In this document: positions 32,401 to 43,038 of the stretch, one piece after another
Position numbering within the stretch: position 1 is the stretch's first letter
Layout of the letters: every line of letters starts with the position of its first letter
Notes under the pieces: model-generated
The model's database searches: none
Told to the model about the DNA's origin: nothing
Seen by the model: the letters and a program-made list of their open reading frames with translations, nothing else
Made by a program: the position numbers and the translations under genes
Source: Simmondsia chinensis
Taxonomy: Eukaryota > Streptophyta > Magnoliopsida > Caryophyllales > Simmondsiaceae
NCBI GenBank assembly: GCA_018398585.1
Contig: JAGTTD010000013.1
Location: forward strand, 31,017,131 to 31,081,130
Direction of reading: 5' to 3'
DNA length: 64,000 nt

Positions 32401-35400
32401 GCACATTAATGTATATATCGAAACGTCAAAAAATTAGATAATAAACACTTAAATCTCGGGATACACTTAGTTTTCTATTTCAATTCAGCTTTGTTTAGCA
32501 CATAGAATTGAAATTAGACTGTGAAATTGAAATTCTATTGTTTTGTTTGTCAAAGGGATTGGAGATTGAAATTAGAATTACATGATGATTCAAATCATAA
32601 AGGGTTTTTGGTCAATTTGGTTAGTGTACTTCGAGTTTTAAATCAACTATGGTTGAATTTGGGTCGAATAAGTTCATACTACGATTCAGGTTATTATGGT
32701 CGGAGCGATTCACTTTGAGTTTGAGTCATTTGAGTTTCAAGTCAAATCAGATCGAGTATTGCGTCAAATCATTGGGTGTTCTCGGATTTTCAATTAATTT
32801 GGTTAGGTCTTTTTCGGGTTTAGGCTAGAATCGGTCGGGTTTGAGTTCATTTAGGTTATTTCAAGCTCGAGTCATCTTAGTTTTAGGACAAACGAGTTGT
32901 ATCATTTCAAATTTGGAGTTAACTTAGGCTGGGTTTGAGATGGGAAGGGTCATTTGGTTCTGAATCGTAGTAAATTTTCGGTCAATGCAGTCGAGTCATT
33001 TCCACATCGGCTCAGCTTGTTTACATCACATTCAAGTCAAGTAGTTTTATTTTCTAGATTTGAGGCTTTCGAGTTTCAGATCAATCGGTTTGGGTCACTT
33101 CTGACTTTTGAGCTAAGGTGATTTCAATTATATCAAGTTCAAGTTATTCGAGTTACATGATTTCGAGGTTCGGATTAAATTCTAGGTTGTGTATAAGTGT
33201 CTTTAGATTTTGAGTCATTTTGGATTTAGGTAAATCAAATGGAGTCATTTTTGATTTTAGGACAATAGCGTTAATATTTTTTGTATAATAGACAATAAAG
33301 TTAATATGAAATTGTAATTTCTTAGCCTCAACCCAAGAAATTGATAAGTATGATTTTCAATTAATATCCAATTTCATAGAATTGCTGCCGACAAGCGTAT
33401 CAGGTTGGGGGTCCTCGGAAACAGCCTCCGCAGCCCCGAAATGGGGAAGGCTGCGTACATTTACCCCCAGACCCTGCTGATGCGGGAGCCCTTTGAGGCA
33501 CTGGGCTGCTGTAGTTGTTGTTGTTGTATCCAATTTTATAGAATTGGACAGTAGAATTGTAATTCCAATTTCAGTAGGTGAACCAAGCAACATAATTGAA
33601 ATTCTCAGCACCAATTTCAGCCTCAGCCTCAATTTCAAGCTCCGATGCTCCAAACACAACTTTAGTTAGATTGAGGGAGTTAACATACCTGCGATGTCGC
33701 ATGGGTTCGATACCGCGGCCCATTCGGAAATCCATCGGGCCGATCCATTAACATCATTGTCAAACCGGTAGAGTCGCAGATTACCATTCGATTCAAGCAC
33801 CAACCGCCTGATCACCGTCGATCTCGTACCGTTCAAACCTAGGGTTTCGTTAACCGCCGCGGCAGTTAATCCGGTGACGTCACGATCATTCTTGTAAACG
33901 TAAACCGCACCACTAGACGAATCACCGTACACAATTCCAAAGCTCCCGGCGTCGTCCACGGCGGCGATGACATCACCGGTGACGTTAGAAATCTCCGGTC
34001 CCGTCCAGTACGAGTAATTCGACTTCTCCGGCGAAGCGTAGGTGAGTGCTAGGCTAAGAGAAGTAGGCTGCTGGAGGAGTTTTAGCGTGTAGTAACCTCC
34101 ACCGGAAACGGTGCACTTTCGCGAGGTGAGAGCGGTGTTGACGGTGAGCGGTTGGCCGGGGAGCAGCGTATCGGAGGGGTCAGAGAAGGTTTGGAAGATC
34201 GGACGGCGGAGATCGTCGCCGGAGAGGAGGAAGTTGCCGGAATCGGAGAGAACGGCGAGTTCGACGCCAGCGTTGGAGGTGTTGGAGGACCATACCGTGG
34301 AGTGGCCATCGGCGAGCAGGAGGTTTCCGTCGCCGGCGAAGTTCACGGCGGCGTTTTTGCTCACCGGAGTGTCCCTGGAGAGAGGGGAATGAAGGACAGA
34401 ACAAATGGGATGGTCAATGAATTGTAAGACATGCGCTTGGTTGATAAAAGAAATGGGATAAATTACTTATTAGCATCTGAAATTTAATAAAATAATTTAA
34501 TATATAAATTTAGTAAAATAATTTTTTAATTAAAAAATTATATATATTTAATAAAATATTTCAAATAATAATATGTAAAAATAAAAGTAGGGTCTGTTTT
34601 GTATCCTTACATATCGCTATTTGAATTATTTATTATATGCACTCTAACTTTTTGAACTAAATAATTATTTTATAAAGTTTGTGAACTAAAATATTATACA
34701 CCAAACCTTAGGGTACTAATGTGTAATTTACCTTTAAAAAATTATATTTTTTTTATTATTTAAATAGAAAGATGAAAAAATTATTTTATAATTAAGTAGA
34801 AAAAGATATAAAATTATTTTTTTTTAACGGCTTATTTCAGAAAAATGTTTTAAAAGGATTATATTAGCAATAAATTTTTACTATAATGACTTACTTTTAC
34901 TTTTTACCACTGCTCACACCTATCGCCACCCATTTTACCCTTATGGATAGCTACACTTACTACTTTCCACTAACATGATCAACCATAATGATGATTTTAT
35001 CTTATATAATATTGTTAAGTTCGTTGTGAATATAATAGATAATTTGTTTTTTTTTAAACTTGTATTCAAAACTTTATTATATAAAAAATATCTTTGTTTA
35101 CCGTACAACCAAACACTTTACTGCAACAAAATATAGATCTTAAATAAGATTTTATTGAAATAAAAAAGTTAAATAAATTAAACAAAATGCACACTTAATG
35201 GAGCTTTAATGTTTTTCAGCTTATTCAAAATTGATGAAATGTTCATAACTTAATAGAACTCGGCTCAAAGTCAAGCACGTTAAAACTTATTATTCTTCGA
35301 GCCGGCTGGCCATAAAAGTTGAAGAGCTCTACTAGTTTGGAGCTTGAATTGAGCTGAGTTAGCTCGTTTAGTTTAACGAGTCGAGCCCAAGCTTAGGGAA

Positions 35401-35433
35401 GATCAAGCTCATAAGTTTAAACAAGTCTATTTT

Positions 35434-35497
<64 letters not shown>

Positions 35498-36151
35498 GAC
35501 AGAACAAAGCCCGAAGGCTTTTTATATAATATATTATGTTTATGTTTTATTTTCCTTCCCTTTTGTTCAACCTTTGTAAGATTTGCCCTCTATTTCTTAT
35601 CAAAAAAAATTATTATTTCTAAAAAAGCCTAATCGAGCCAAATTTGAGTCTAGATGAACCCAACTCGAGTCGAAACGATCCCAAATGAGCTAAATTATGC
35701 TTAGGTGAACCAAAACAATGTGAGCTTAGCTCGACAAAATATCAAACAAGCCAAGCTCGAGCATATGTCTGCCACACCTCGATCCCAAAGAAGTCGGGCT
35801 CCACTCAACTCATACATACCCCTACTCGTATGCCAATTAGCGAGCAAAACAACACAAAAATGAGAAGATCAGCTTATTGTACCTGTTAGCAGACCAAACC
35901 ACAACTCGATCGCCAGGAAGCTGAGCAAACCAAATCCCAAGTTGCAGTCGGTTCTCATCCTGGTCCAACGGCGTGAACCCAAATGCAAACGTACCATTTT
36001 CAGAGACCCACACCCGATTCTCCCGAGCCACCAAGCTTGAGCCCGGCCTAATAGCCTGACTAGCTACTGAACCAACAAGCCCAGTAAGTAGCAAACCCAC
36101 AAAATAAAATAAGAAGAACAAGTAAAAAATGAATCCATTCTCACTAGCCAT
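26411..36151 (-). CDS. G-type lectin S-receptor-like serine/threonine kinase (6 exons, 869 aa)
   Basis: Exons on the minus strand: 36151-35883, 34374-33689, 31680-31003, 29459-29279, 28940-28487, 26752-26411; 2,610 nt in one frame. The protein starts MASENGFIFYLFFLF, a signal peptide. About 35-150 is the B-lectin domain (RVWVSENGTFAFGF), followed by the S-locus glycoprotein region, a Cys-rich EGF/PAN-like part (GICGNGICTLD), a transmembrane helix at about 478-501 (VLVIPIVLSIGLLIG) and a kinase domain from about 540. Kinase signatures: GTGGFGSVYKG glycine loop, IAVKKL lysine, HCDIKPEN catalytic loop near 661, DFGLAK near 681, GTRGYLAPEW. The catalytic loop has Cys instead of Arg before Asp, so it is a non-RD kinase. 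C-terminal features (EMVNGTP, EINMPPMPQT, ATCSYSTMSPR) resemble the Arabidopsis At5g24080 type. It is a plasma-membrane receptor with unknown ligand. Confidence 0.93.
26878..27752. mobile_element. GTTTGGTATC foldback with nested SINE
   Basis: Left end CGGCCTGTTTGGTATCTTG and right end CGCACCAAACAAGCCCTTC are inverted. The interior has many AAACTAAAACCA/TTTTGGTTTTTAGT tracts and probably represents more than one nested copy. The 5S-headed SINE at 26934-27196 is inserted within it. Confidence 0.5.
26934..27196 (+). mobile_element. 5S rRNA-headed SINE, full-length copy
   Basis: Duplications TTTCTTAGAAAGTAAGG (about 26918-26933) and TTTTTAGAAAGTAAAG (27197-27212) flank it. It begins GGTTCATTTACCAGACACTA, has a 5S region (ATCGGATCCCATTAGAACTC, AAGCGTGCTTGGGC, CCAGGATGGGTGACCTCCTA, AGTCCTCGTGTTGCC), then AAGGTTGGGGGTCCTCGG, GGTAAGGCTGCATTCATCC and a (TTG)n-like tail. 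Together with 21244-21508 and 42780-43038 it defines the complete structure of the family. Confidence 0.93.
27926..28090 (+). mobile_element. SINE body copy with 16-bp duplication, no 5S head
   Basis: ACTATTTCTTGCTTTT occurs on both sides (27909-27924 and 28091-28106). The element has about 38 bp of unrelated leader, then CAGGTGAGGGTCCTCGGAAA, GGGGAAAGGCTGCATACATC, GCGGGAGCCCTTGAGGCACT and TTGTTGTTG. The clean duplication shows that a headless unit was inserted as such, not truncated afterwards. Confidence 0.88.
29500..30250. repeat. CTCGA/GAGCC-rich hAT-like repeat cluster
   Basis: The core at about 29685-30135 starts TAGACATGTAAACAAATC and ends TTTTTTACGCCACTA. It contains GATGAACTACTCATA and GAAATCGATTAAAGGCTCG phrases shared with 47015-47265 and 51743-52242. 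Flanking parts carry further GAGCC words. Boundaries are approximate; no coding sequence. Confidence 0.45.
30690..30895 (-). mobile_element. 5S rRNA-headed SINE with internally deleted head
   Basis: The plus strand shows AGCAACAGTCCCTGTGCCCC, GGATGCACGCAGCCTTCCC and GACTTCCCAGGAGGTCACCC, then the 5S head inverse. About 14 bp of the head (around CTTCGGAGTTC) is missing between CACGCTTAA and TGGGATCCGGTG. It runs straight into an inverted partial 5S head at 30890-30958. Confidence 0.8.
30890..30958 (+). repeat. Partial 5S-like head in inverted orientation
   Basis: GTTAGAACTTCGAAGTTAAG then GCGAGAGTAGTATCAGGATG is the middle of the 5S-derived head in plus orientation. It abuts, head to head, the minus-strand SINE at 30690-30895. 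No body follows it, so it is a head-only inverted duplicate. Confidence 0.8.
31933..32103 (+). mobile_element. SINE body copy with 17-bp perfect duplication and mixed TTG/TGG tail
   Basis: TTCAGTGAATTTTGTAT occurs at 31916-31932 and 32104-32120 without mismatch. After a 10-bp leader comes CAGGTTGGGAGTCCTCGG, the full body, and a long tail alternating TTG and GGTGGT units (32056-32103). A fairly young, headless insertion. Confidence 0.92.
32480..33350. repeat. GAGTCATTT/GGGTC-rich degenerate repeat
   Basis: Words such as GAGTCATTTGAG, TTTGGGTC, CAAGTCA and GATTTCGAG recur throughout. The edges carry TAGAATTGAAATTAGA-type sequence in inverted orientation (near 32500 and 33540), suggesting an element split later by the SINE at 33385. 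Non-coding; the open frames are repeat by-products. Confidence 0.4.
33385..33526 (+). mobile_element. SINE body copy with 20-bp duplication
   Basis: TATCCAATTTCATAGAATTG (33365-33384) and TATCCAATTTTATAGAATTG (33527-33546) differ at one base. A 16-bp leader precedes CAGGTTGGGGGTCCTCGG. The body is typical (GGGGAAGGCTGCGTACATTT, GCGGGAGCCCTTTGAGGCAC) and ends (TTG)n. Confidence 0.92.
34735..35200. repeat. Degenerate copy of the CGTTTGGTTCAGCTT element
   Basis: Shares ordered phrases with 57740-58300: AAATAGAAAGATGAAAAA, ATAATTAAGTAGAAAAAGAT, GACTTACTTTTACTTTT, CTACACTTACTACTTTCCAC, CATGATCAACCAT. The terminal inverted repeats are eroded here. Confidence 0.5.
35235..35825. mobile_element. GAGCC-rich hAT-like element with nested poly-T insertion
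   Basis: GAGCC/AGCTCG words dominate and the right end CAACTCATACATACCCCTA matches the family terminus. The left end is poorly preserved. At 35432-35515 a (TA)n plus poly-T tract followed by GACAGAACAAAGCCCGAAGG is flanked by TTTTTATATAATATAT on both sides, suggesting a short retro-inserted fragment. Confidence 0.45.
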
Positions 36152-36734
36152 AATTTGCAACTGACCAAAGTGGTTCCTTTCTATTGCTTTGCTTTTAAAG
36201 CCCTCGAAAACATGACTTGGCGCTTTTTGTTTTTTCACGAGGATTATTATATTATGGTATTATTGTCAAAATAAAATTATTATTATAATAAAAAAATTAT
36301 AGTTTTTAAAAAATTTTGTGGCTCTCGTTATTTGTAAGTCGTATCATTATTTTAGCATTAATAATTTTTGCTCTGTCAATAAACGTACTCAATTTCGGAC
36401 AAGTTTACTATCGTTTTTTATCTATACTTTCATAAATATATTTTAAAGTTTTTCTTATTAACTTGATTGAAAAATCAAGTAAATAAGAAAAAAATTTATT
36501 TTTAAAATCGTATTATTTTAATTTTTAAAAAGTTAAAAACTGTAAAAAAATAACTAAACATGCCTTTTAATAATGACTTAGTGTATCTAATAGACATTAA
36601 AATATTATTAGCTTACAAAAATAATCGCCGGTGTTTATAATCATGAGCAATGTTATTATCATGACAAAATTTTATATAATGGTGATTTAGTATAATATTG
36701 TGACTATTATTTACTATAAATTATAATACTTATC

Positions 36735-36970
36735 GTCAAGGGACTAACTCCTCCAAATAATTAAGCTGATGGATGAAGGCTCATAATTGATTTTATACAT
36801 TAACATGCCCCCTTATACAATATCCGGTGGACTTGAGGCGTGAATATTACACAAACTTACTTTATACTTTATACTTAAATTATGTTAACATTTAATATAT
36901 AAGCTATTGAAATTCAAATTTGTGATATTTGAGTCAATAAAATTTTGATATCATGTTACGGAGTTGTCTT
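36735..36970 (-). mobile_element. Decayed TRIM / SMART-like fragment
   Basis: AATTAAGCTGATGGATGAAG, GATTTTATACATTAACATGC (LTR end plus polypurine-tract complement) and TTGATATCATGTTACGGAG (primer-binding-site region, changed from GATACCATG) follow the same order as in 8753-9045. The second LTR is truncated after a few bases. No duplication found. Confidence 0.7.
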
Positions 36971-37341
36971 GGGCTGAGAAGAAAAAGGGGGGCTAGGGGA
37001 AGTGGATTGTGGACACGTGTACAAGAGGTTGGTGAGCTAAAACGTTGATAAAATGGACTCTATTTGGATATGGTCGGCTTCACCTATATATGAACATGAT
37101 CATTAAAAAATTATTGTAAAAGGTTATATAAGGTAGGCTCTTTTTATTTTAATACTCTATTTGACACATAAAATTATAATCAAATTTTAGTATTAAAATT
37201 CTATTGTTATCAATAAATTAAAAGTTGGGATTGTAATTCCTTAGCTAATCGTTTATTTTGTATCAATTGAGTTATATCATTCCGTATTTCGGGTCAATTA
37301 GGATTGGATTAGATTATTTCGAGTTTTGGGTCATTTCGACC

Positions 37342-37479
37342 CCTCCCATCAGGTGGGGGTCCTTGAAAATATCTTCTCGTTAAGGTCTCACTCTAAAGAG
37401 GTAAGGCTGCATATATCCTACCCCTCCCATACCCTGTGTACGTGGGAGCCCTTGAAGCACTGGAACTGTTGTTGTTGGG
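37342..37479 (+). mobile_element. SINE body copy, diverged
   Basis: CCCATCAGGTGGGGGTCCTTG, then GAGGTAAGGCTGCATATATC, GTGGGAGCCCTTGAAGCACT and TTGTTGTTGGG. No 5S head. It sits inside a GGGTCA-rich repeat. Confidence 0.78.
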
Positions 37480-37710
37480 TAACGGGTCAACTCAGGCTGG
37501 GTTTTAGTTGAGTTAAATCATATAATGCTCAAGCCATATTAGATTTTGGGTTAATTAGATAGGTTTGTTCTATAATTTGGGATAGCATGGGTCAAGTTTG
37601 ACTTGGGTAGGGTGATTTAGGGCTCGTGCCATCTTTATTTTAAGTTTAGGTCAAGTCAAATAAATTCGGGTTAAAAAAAATCACCAGAGGCAAGGGTGAT
37701 GATTTTAGCT

Positions 37711-37850
37711 CAACAACAACAATAACAAATTCAGTGTCTCAAAGGGCTATTGCTAAAATAGGTTCTGGGAAAAGTGAGATGTATGCAACCTTATCTCGTT
37801 AGGGTGCTACTCTAAAGGAAGGGCTTTTCCGAGGGGTCCCCAATTATGAA
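37711..37850 (-). mobile_element. SINE body copy, diverged
   Basis: Plus strand CAACAACAACAATAACAAAT (tail complement), GAGATGTATGCAACCTTATC and GAGGGGTCCCCAATTATG. No 5S head. Confidence 0.72.
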
Positions 37851-38179
37851 ACGCAAGAACGAAACAATAAAGCATGGAAGCAACAATAAGGCAGCAGAAA
37901 TAGCAAACTTGTAAGCCTAGAAGCTCTATGAATTAGCTTTGTTGTACTCCTCTATCTAAACTACTACGTAAGCTACACTTGTTTTTACGCCACTTAGCTC
38001 TATCTAAGGCCGTCTCCTCATTTAGATTTAGGTGGGTGAGGTCTAATCGTTTCCATCCAACTTTTCTTTGACATGCCTCTACCTCTCCTCCGACGCGTCA
38101 TATGAAGTTGTTAACATGTATCATAAGTGAGCAAGATGATTCTAGTAGGTGCTAAAAATATTGGGCTGCATCTATTATT

Positions 38180-38500
38180 GTTGTAGAAGCGATATCAAAT
38201 AGAAATGCTTTGTATCGAACTCTCAGATTGAGATATCAATCTATTACTATTAAAGGCAACGATGAGGTGGTTATCAAGGTGATTAATGGATCCTATGCAA
38301 TGCCAACAATCACTCAGGATCTTGTGGAAAACATCTGGTTTTTTAAATCCAGAGCAACGGCGAGTTTGCTTCATTCATTCTTGCACGGAAGCAAAACAAG
38401 TAGCAAATTGAATAACCAGTGAGGGGCATCTTGTGACTACACTCAAGACTTGGATTTGTCTACTGAACTGCCTTGTTTATTCTTTTTTCACGTGGATGCG
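38180..38500 (+). pseudogene. RNase H-like domain remnant
   Basis: A plus-strand frame (about 38180-38422) reads VEAISNRNALYRTLRLRY then VIKVINGSYAMP, matching the C-terminal half of the plant RNase H-like domain ('AEA.A...AL..A...G....EGD...VI..ING'). A shift near 38380 continues in another frame with VANCITSEGHLVTT, the expected end motif. The N-terminal half is absent. A decayed retroelement fragment, in a different place and orientation from 875-1350. Confidence 0.5.
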
Positions 38501-39249
38501 CAAGGTTTTTGAATTTCTCTACCCTAGGCGAAGGGCTTATCAATTTCCTTTCATCACCTCAGTAAAAAAACAAAGGACCACCAGGTTCGGCTTTGGGCGT
38601 ACCTTTGATGTTGCATATTCCGGGTTTAGATGTGAGCTTAGTAATCCTTGTTAAAATCTCATTTCCGATTTTATTCTTATGGTATTTCTTATCGCCTACT
38701 TTTTCATATTGGATATGCTTGATTGTAACACAACTGCAAACTCCAATTTGATTCGACGCTAAGTACTTATTTGAGTACTTAACACTTGTAGAGATTATTA
38801 ACTGAATAGTAAGACTTTTAAGTAACTTTCTTTTAGAACTTATGTTAGACAAAATACTCTCAGAAGTGGAATCGATTTACATGTCGAAAACCAAATCCGA
38901 ACAAAAATGCAAAGACAAGAGAGAAAGACAAACAGTAACACAGAGACATACGTGAAACCACATGCAAAAATTGAAAGCTTTTAATATTTTGTAAAAGCGG
39001 ACGATACAGGCTTACTTACAAAGCTAGAAACCCTTAAAAACGAATATATATGGACAGCATGAGACAAACCCTAGTCAGAAAAGGTATACTAAGCCAACCT
39101 GAAAATAAAGGTTACATTGTGCCGCCTAGTCCCTCAGCTTCACCATATACCTCCGCTTTGAAATTCAAGCTTAAACTCAAGACGCAATAAAAAAAATTTA
39201 ATTATTTTTCATTATATATCCTAAATATTCAAATTAAATTTAAGAGAAA

Positions 39250-39505
39250 ATTAGGTTCAGATACTCTTAGGTTTGGTAATATATTTTTTAGATACCCTGA
39301 GGTTTTGAAATATTCTTAAGTTACCCTGAATTTTAGTAACTTTTTTTCAGGTACCCTCTACTTAATTCCATTAGGATTCCATTAGCAGATGGTACCTTAA
39401 AAAAGTTACCAAAGTTCAAGATATCTCAAAGACATTTCAAAACTTTAGAGTACCTAAAAAATATATTACCAAATCTCAAGATACTAGAGCCAAATTTTTC
39501 TAAAT
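39250..39505. repeat. Palindromic GATACTCTTAGGTTTGG repeat
   Basis: Left GGTTCAGATACTCTTAGGTT and right CCAAATCTCAAGATACTAGA are near-complementary, with complementary AGGTACCC/GGTACCTT phrases inside. Same general type as 11985-12520 and 6265-6805. Confidence 0.45.
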
Positions 39506-39517
39506 ATAATTTTGGGT

Positions 39518-39895
39518 TATTTACATCAATGGTCCATGTACTTTACTTATTGTGTTAATTTAGTCTTTGTAATTTTAATTGTATCAATTTAGTCCCTGAA
39601 CAATTCAAAATGTGTCAATTTAGACCATTCGTCAAATTTAAATTAAGTTAATGACATTATTTTGAACAAAAAAATTATGTTAGATGCAAGTAACTTATTA
39701 TAAATTCATCCGTTTACTCAATTTAACATAATTTGTGGCCGAACTACTAAAAATTTCATAAATTTTTCTCTAAAAATCAAATTAAAATATTTTTAATTAT
39801 ATAAAAATTAAATTAATATAATTAAAAATATAAAAATTAAATTAACACAATAAACAAAGTGTACGACCTTTCGCGTAAATAACTCTATAATTTTA
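39518..39895. repeat. GGTCCATGTAC...TTTAGTCC foldback repeat
   Basis: The left half carries 'ATTTAGTCCCTGAACAATTC' and 'GTATCAATTTAG' phrases. The right half has AAATTAATATAATTAAAAAT and AAAGTGTACGACC in complementary order, ending in AAATAACTC. A similar unit lies at 63050-63430. Confidence 0.45.
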
Positions 39896-40399
39896 AGGAA
39901 CAGGTCAAGTTATTGGTGAAGTTGGGTGTCTGGGCCATGTGTTTAAATCTCCACCGTCCTTCCAAAAATGGGGGGATCAAAAAGTTGGAAAGAAATATTA
40001 ATATTTGTCATAAATTTCGGGACATAAAATATTTGGCAGAATAAAAATAAAAAAAATATAGTTAGAAAGAAATAATATATATTTTATTTTAAAATTAAGA
40101 GACCTAAAAATGCAAACTTTTCTACAGTAGGAAAGTCTTACACTGCACAACACACATGTATATACAAATGCAGGGCTGATACTACCATTTTAAGTGCTTT
40201 ACAAACGAATTTTTAAATGGGACACTTTATATGCAACAAATTATAAAATTTTGCTTACAAAAGTAATTAATATTAACAATTGATGCGTTGTTCAAAAAAA
40301 ATTGATGCTTTACAAATTGGAAATCTAAAAATTTGAGGGCTCCAAGTATTTGTTTGGGCTACTTGAGGTTACGTCCCCCCCATATATATATAGGGCCCG

Positions 40400-40960
40400 T
40401 GTGTCGACGTACAAATCTTACAGAATTACTGTAACGTGGTTTTTCTAGTTCTTTTTGGGGGTTCTTTTGGTGGTGTTTTGGGATATCTTTAAGCCCTCTT
40501 TAATATAAATATTCCCTCTAGTTCATTTGAAAAATACACATGAAAGGTGTTTTCATGCAAGTATTGTGAAATATTAAAAAGGGAAAGTTTCATTTCGTGA
40601 AGGGACATATCTCTTCATGAAGAGACACTTAAAAACTATAAATAGCCCCATTCACTCTCATATTGAGGGATGATGATGATGAGTTTATAAAAACTAATAG
40701 CAAGAAACATTTGAATCAATTCAGAATAAAGTGTTGTGAAAGTCTTGAAAAACATCATTCTCATTTATTTCACTATGTCTCTCCTTTTACACATCTTCAC
40801 TTCATTTTTGGCTGTCATTGTATCCCCGAGGATATTTCGTACTCCGAAATAAGCCTTAAAGAAAGTGATTACATAGCCTTGACACCTGAGATCTTTTGGT
40901 TACCTGGTTCCCAGTTTGTTGGGAAATTCTCTAGTAATATATATATATAGCTGAAATAAA
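40400..40960 (+). repeat. Possible LTR remnant
   Basis: AAACTATAAATAGCCCC near 40632 looks like an LTR promoter. It is followed by a 300-bp leader-like stretch with a 95-codon open frame (40663-40950) that I do not recognise. No matching second LTR or duplication found. Confidence 0.3.
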
Positions 40961-40961
40961 A

Positions 40962-41108
40962 ATAAAAGTTTTGTGAGAATATGAGAAAATTAAATCTATA
41001 CCATGGGATCCTAAGTAAGACTAACCAATAGTTCTAAGAGGCTCATTGTATCCGAAGCCTACCACCGCCACCTATGGGTGTAGATTTAATTTTCTCACAA
41101 AACTTATA
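40962..41108. repeat. Foldback element between TA repeats
   Basis: Arms AAGTTTTGTGAGAATATGAG...AAATTAAATCTATACC and GTGTAGATTTAATTTTCTCAC...AAAACTT are inverted. The loop holds the GC-richer sequence CCTACCACCGCCACC. TA dinucleotide repeats lie on both sides, as if a short element entered a (TA)n tract. Confidence 0.55.
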
Positions 41109-42487
41109 TATATATATATAGTTTCTTTATGGGCATTTAATAATATCTAATATTGTTTATAAAAAATTGCACCAAGAATATTTAATATTTTAAGTATTAT
41201 TCAATTTATATATATACTTTGGTATTTAATAATATGATAAAACATAGTTACATGACTAAGAATAATATTAAATAATTACTTTTCAAACATAAAAATTTAT
41301 AATATATAACTAAATACATAAATTAAGTGTATATAACACAAAATAAAAAAACATTTCCAAAAGTGACCATTTTTAAAAAATATTTCACAAATTAGTACCC
41401 AAGTGAATCAATGGTCTACATAGATGCCACATCATTCGTTTTTTAGTTTTCGTATTTTTTTAAAGAATTCATAGTTTTACATCGTTACTCACTGCTAAGT
41501 ATTCTTTTATATTACATAATGATTAAAAATATAAATTTATGTGTTTAATTTAATTTAAAATTTTATTAAATAATTCAATTTAATTTATAATATATTAAAA
41601 TTTTTAATTTAAAAAAATAGAGTATACATGCATGCACAGACTGTAGCCACTACCTCAAGGGGAGGTGTTCTTATAAAAAATTACAAAAGTTTAAAAAAAT
41701 AAAAAAAATAACATGCCATCCACGTGGACTCGGTGGTCCATCCTGATCCACATGGGTGCCAATTCGAAAAATATTTTTTAAAAAATATTATTTTTAGAAA
41801 CATTTTTTTATTTTGTGTTATTTCGGACAATAATTAGTTTTAACACACAGACCCAAAATGGAGGCAATAATATATGTTGAGATTGGTATTTTGTTATACA
41901 TGTATACATATTTTTTATTTTTTATTTTTCTTTTGTATTTGACATTATAACTCATGTATAATTTTTAGTACAAAGTTGAAAACAGGGTTAAACAGGGTCT
42001 TAATCGATGAGGCTTTTCTTCTCCATAATCGACCACTTATTAAACGTCCCCATCTCTGGTGTCTTCAATTAGCTTAGGATATTCTTACAACAGTAAGTAT
42101 AGCTTTTGATTTTCTACTTTATACTATAAATAGATATGTTTATGAATAATGAAATGTATCCAAGTCTTGTTCTATTTTTCTTAGTCCATTTTGCTCTTGT
42201 TCAGTCTAAATCTTAAGAGTATATTTAAAATCTATGCGATATTTTTAATGGTTTGTAATATCATAGATTTTCTAGAAGTCATCCATCCTAATACTGAGAA
42301 AGAGGCTTACTAAGCGAGTTGCTATTGGCAAGGTAAAATTTGTTATTACTAGAGTAATGATGTGACTTATAAATAATAAGAGTCACAAAATTGTCTTCAA
42401 AACTACGATCTTGCTCTAATAATAATATTTTACCCTAATAATATGATACATTTAATTAGATTGTATCTAGAATTTGATGAAGAATTA

Positions 42488-42514
42488 GAGAGCGAGAGAG
42501 AGAGAGAGAGAGAA
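42488..42514. repeat. GA microsatellite
   Basis: An uninterrupted GAGAGA tract within AGAGCGAGAGAGAG. Similar short GA tracts occur at about 49399-49418 and 63782-63796. Confidence 0.8.
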
Positions 42515-42779
42515 TTAGGGTTAGGGTTTAGATTAAGAGAGGGACTTAGATGAGAAAGAAGGAAGAAATGAGAAAGAATTTGTTACTGTATTTGCGTGCC
42601 TCACTTTCAATACAACTCCCCTATTTATACTGTTTGTATGCTTCAAAACAATCAACTCTAGAATCTTCTAGCACCCGAGCCTAAGCATTGCTATTGTTAT
42701 TACATGTATCATAATAATATTACCCTATATTACTATAAAAAAGAATATAATTTTTAAGAAATGGTTTAACTTGTTATAA

Positions 42780-43038
42780 GGATTCATTTACTAGGTACTA
42801 ATGCAACCAAATCCCATTAGAACTTCGAAGTTAAGCGTGCTTGGGCAATTGTAGTACCAGGATCGGTGGCCTCCTAGATAGTCCACGCGTTGCCAACCCT
42901 ATAAGGTTGGGGGTCCTCGTAAACAGCCTCTCACCAGGGTTACACCCTGAGGGGGTAAGGCTGCGTACATCTACCCCTCTCAGACCTACTTATGCGAGAG
43001 CTCTTAAGGTAATAGGTCCGTCGTTGTCGTTGTTGTTG
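42780..43038 (+). mobile_element. 5S rRNA-headed SINE, full-length copy
   Basis: Duplications GGTTTAACTTGTTATAA (42763-42779) and GGTTAACTTGTTATAA (from 43039) flank it. It starts GGATTCATTTACTAGGTACT, carries the diverged 5S head (CCCATTAGAACTTCGAAGTT, AAGCGTGCTTGGGC, CAGGATCGGTGGCCTCCTAG), the linker CCCTATAAGGTTGGGGGTCC, the body and a TTG/TCG tail. Confidence 0.92.

Larger units (their letters stand above)
31681..33688 (-). other. Kinase gene intron 2 with two body-only SINEs
   Basis: Bounded by GACATCGCAG|gtatgtta and ttgtaacag|GTATCTGC. It contains the SINE bodies 31933-32103 and 33385-33526, and a long GGGTCAxTTxGAGT-type degenerate repeat (about 32480-33350). No coding sequence. Confidence 0.8.
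34375..35882 (-). other. Kinase gene intron 1
   Basis: Bounded by GCTAACAG|gtacaa and ctctccag|GGACACTCC. AT-rich, with a degenerate copy of the element at 57740-58300 (about 34735-35200) and a GAGCC-rich hAT-like element (about 35235-35825) into which a TA-repeat/poly-T insertion has landed (35432-35515). Confidence 0.8.

Noticed and set aside
34111..34427. Plus-strand open frames opposite kinase exon 2
   Set aside because: They are antisense shadows caused by the GC-rich codon use of the lectin-domain exon.
35434..35500. Possible CRISPR-like or satellite array from TA and T repeats
   Set aside because: Simple microsatellite and poly-T tract; no spacer structure, and the genome is a plant nuclear genome.
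40663..40950. 95-codon open frame as a small gene
   Set aside because: It lies downstream of an LTR-like TATA box, has no recognisable domain and no splice-linked partner. Chance frame in a retroelement leader is more likely.
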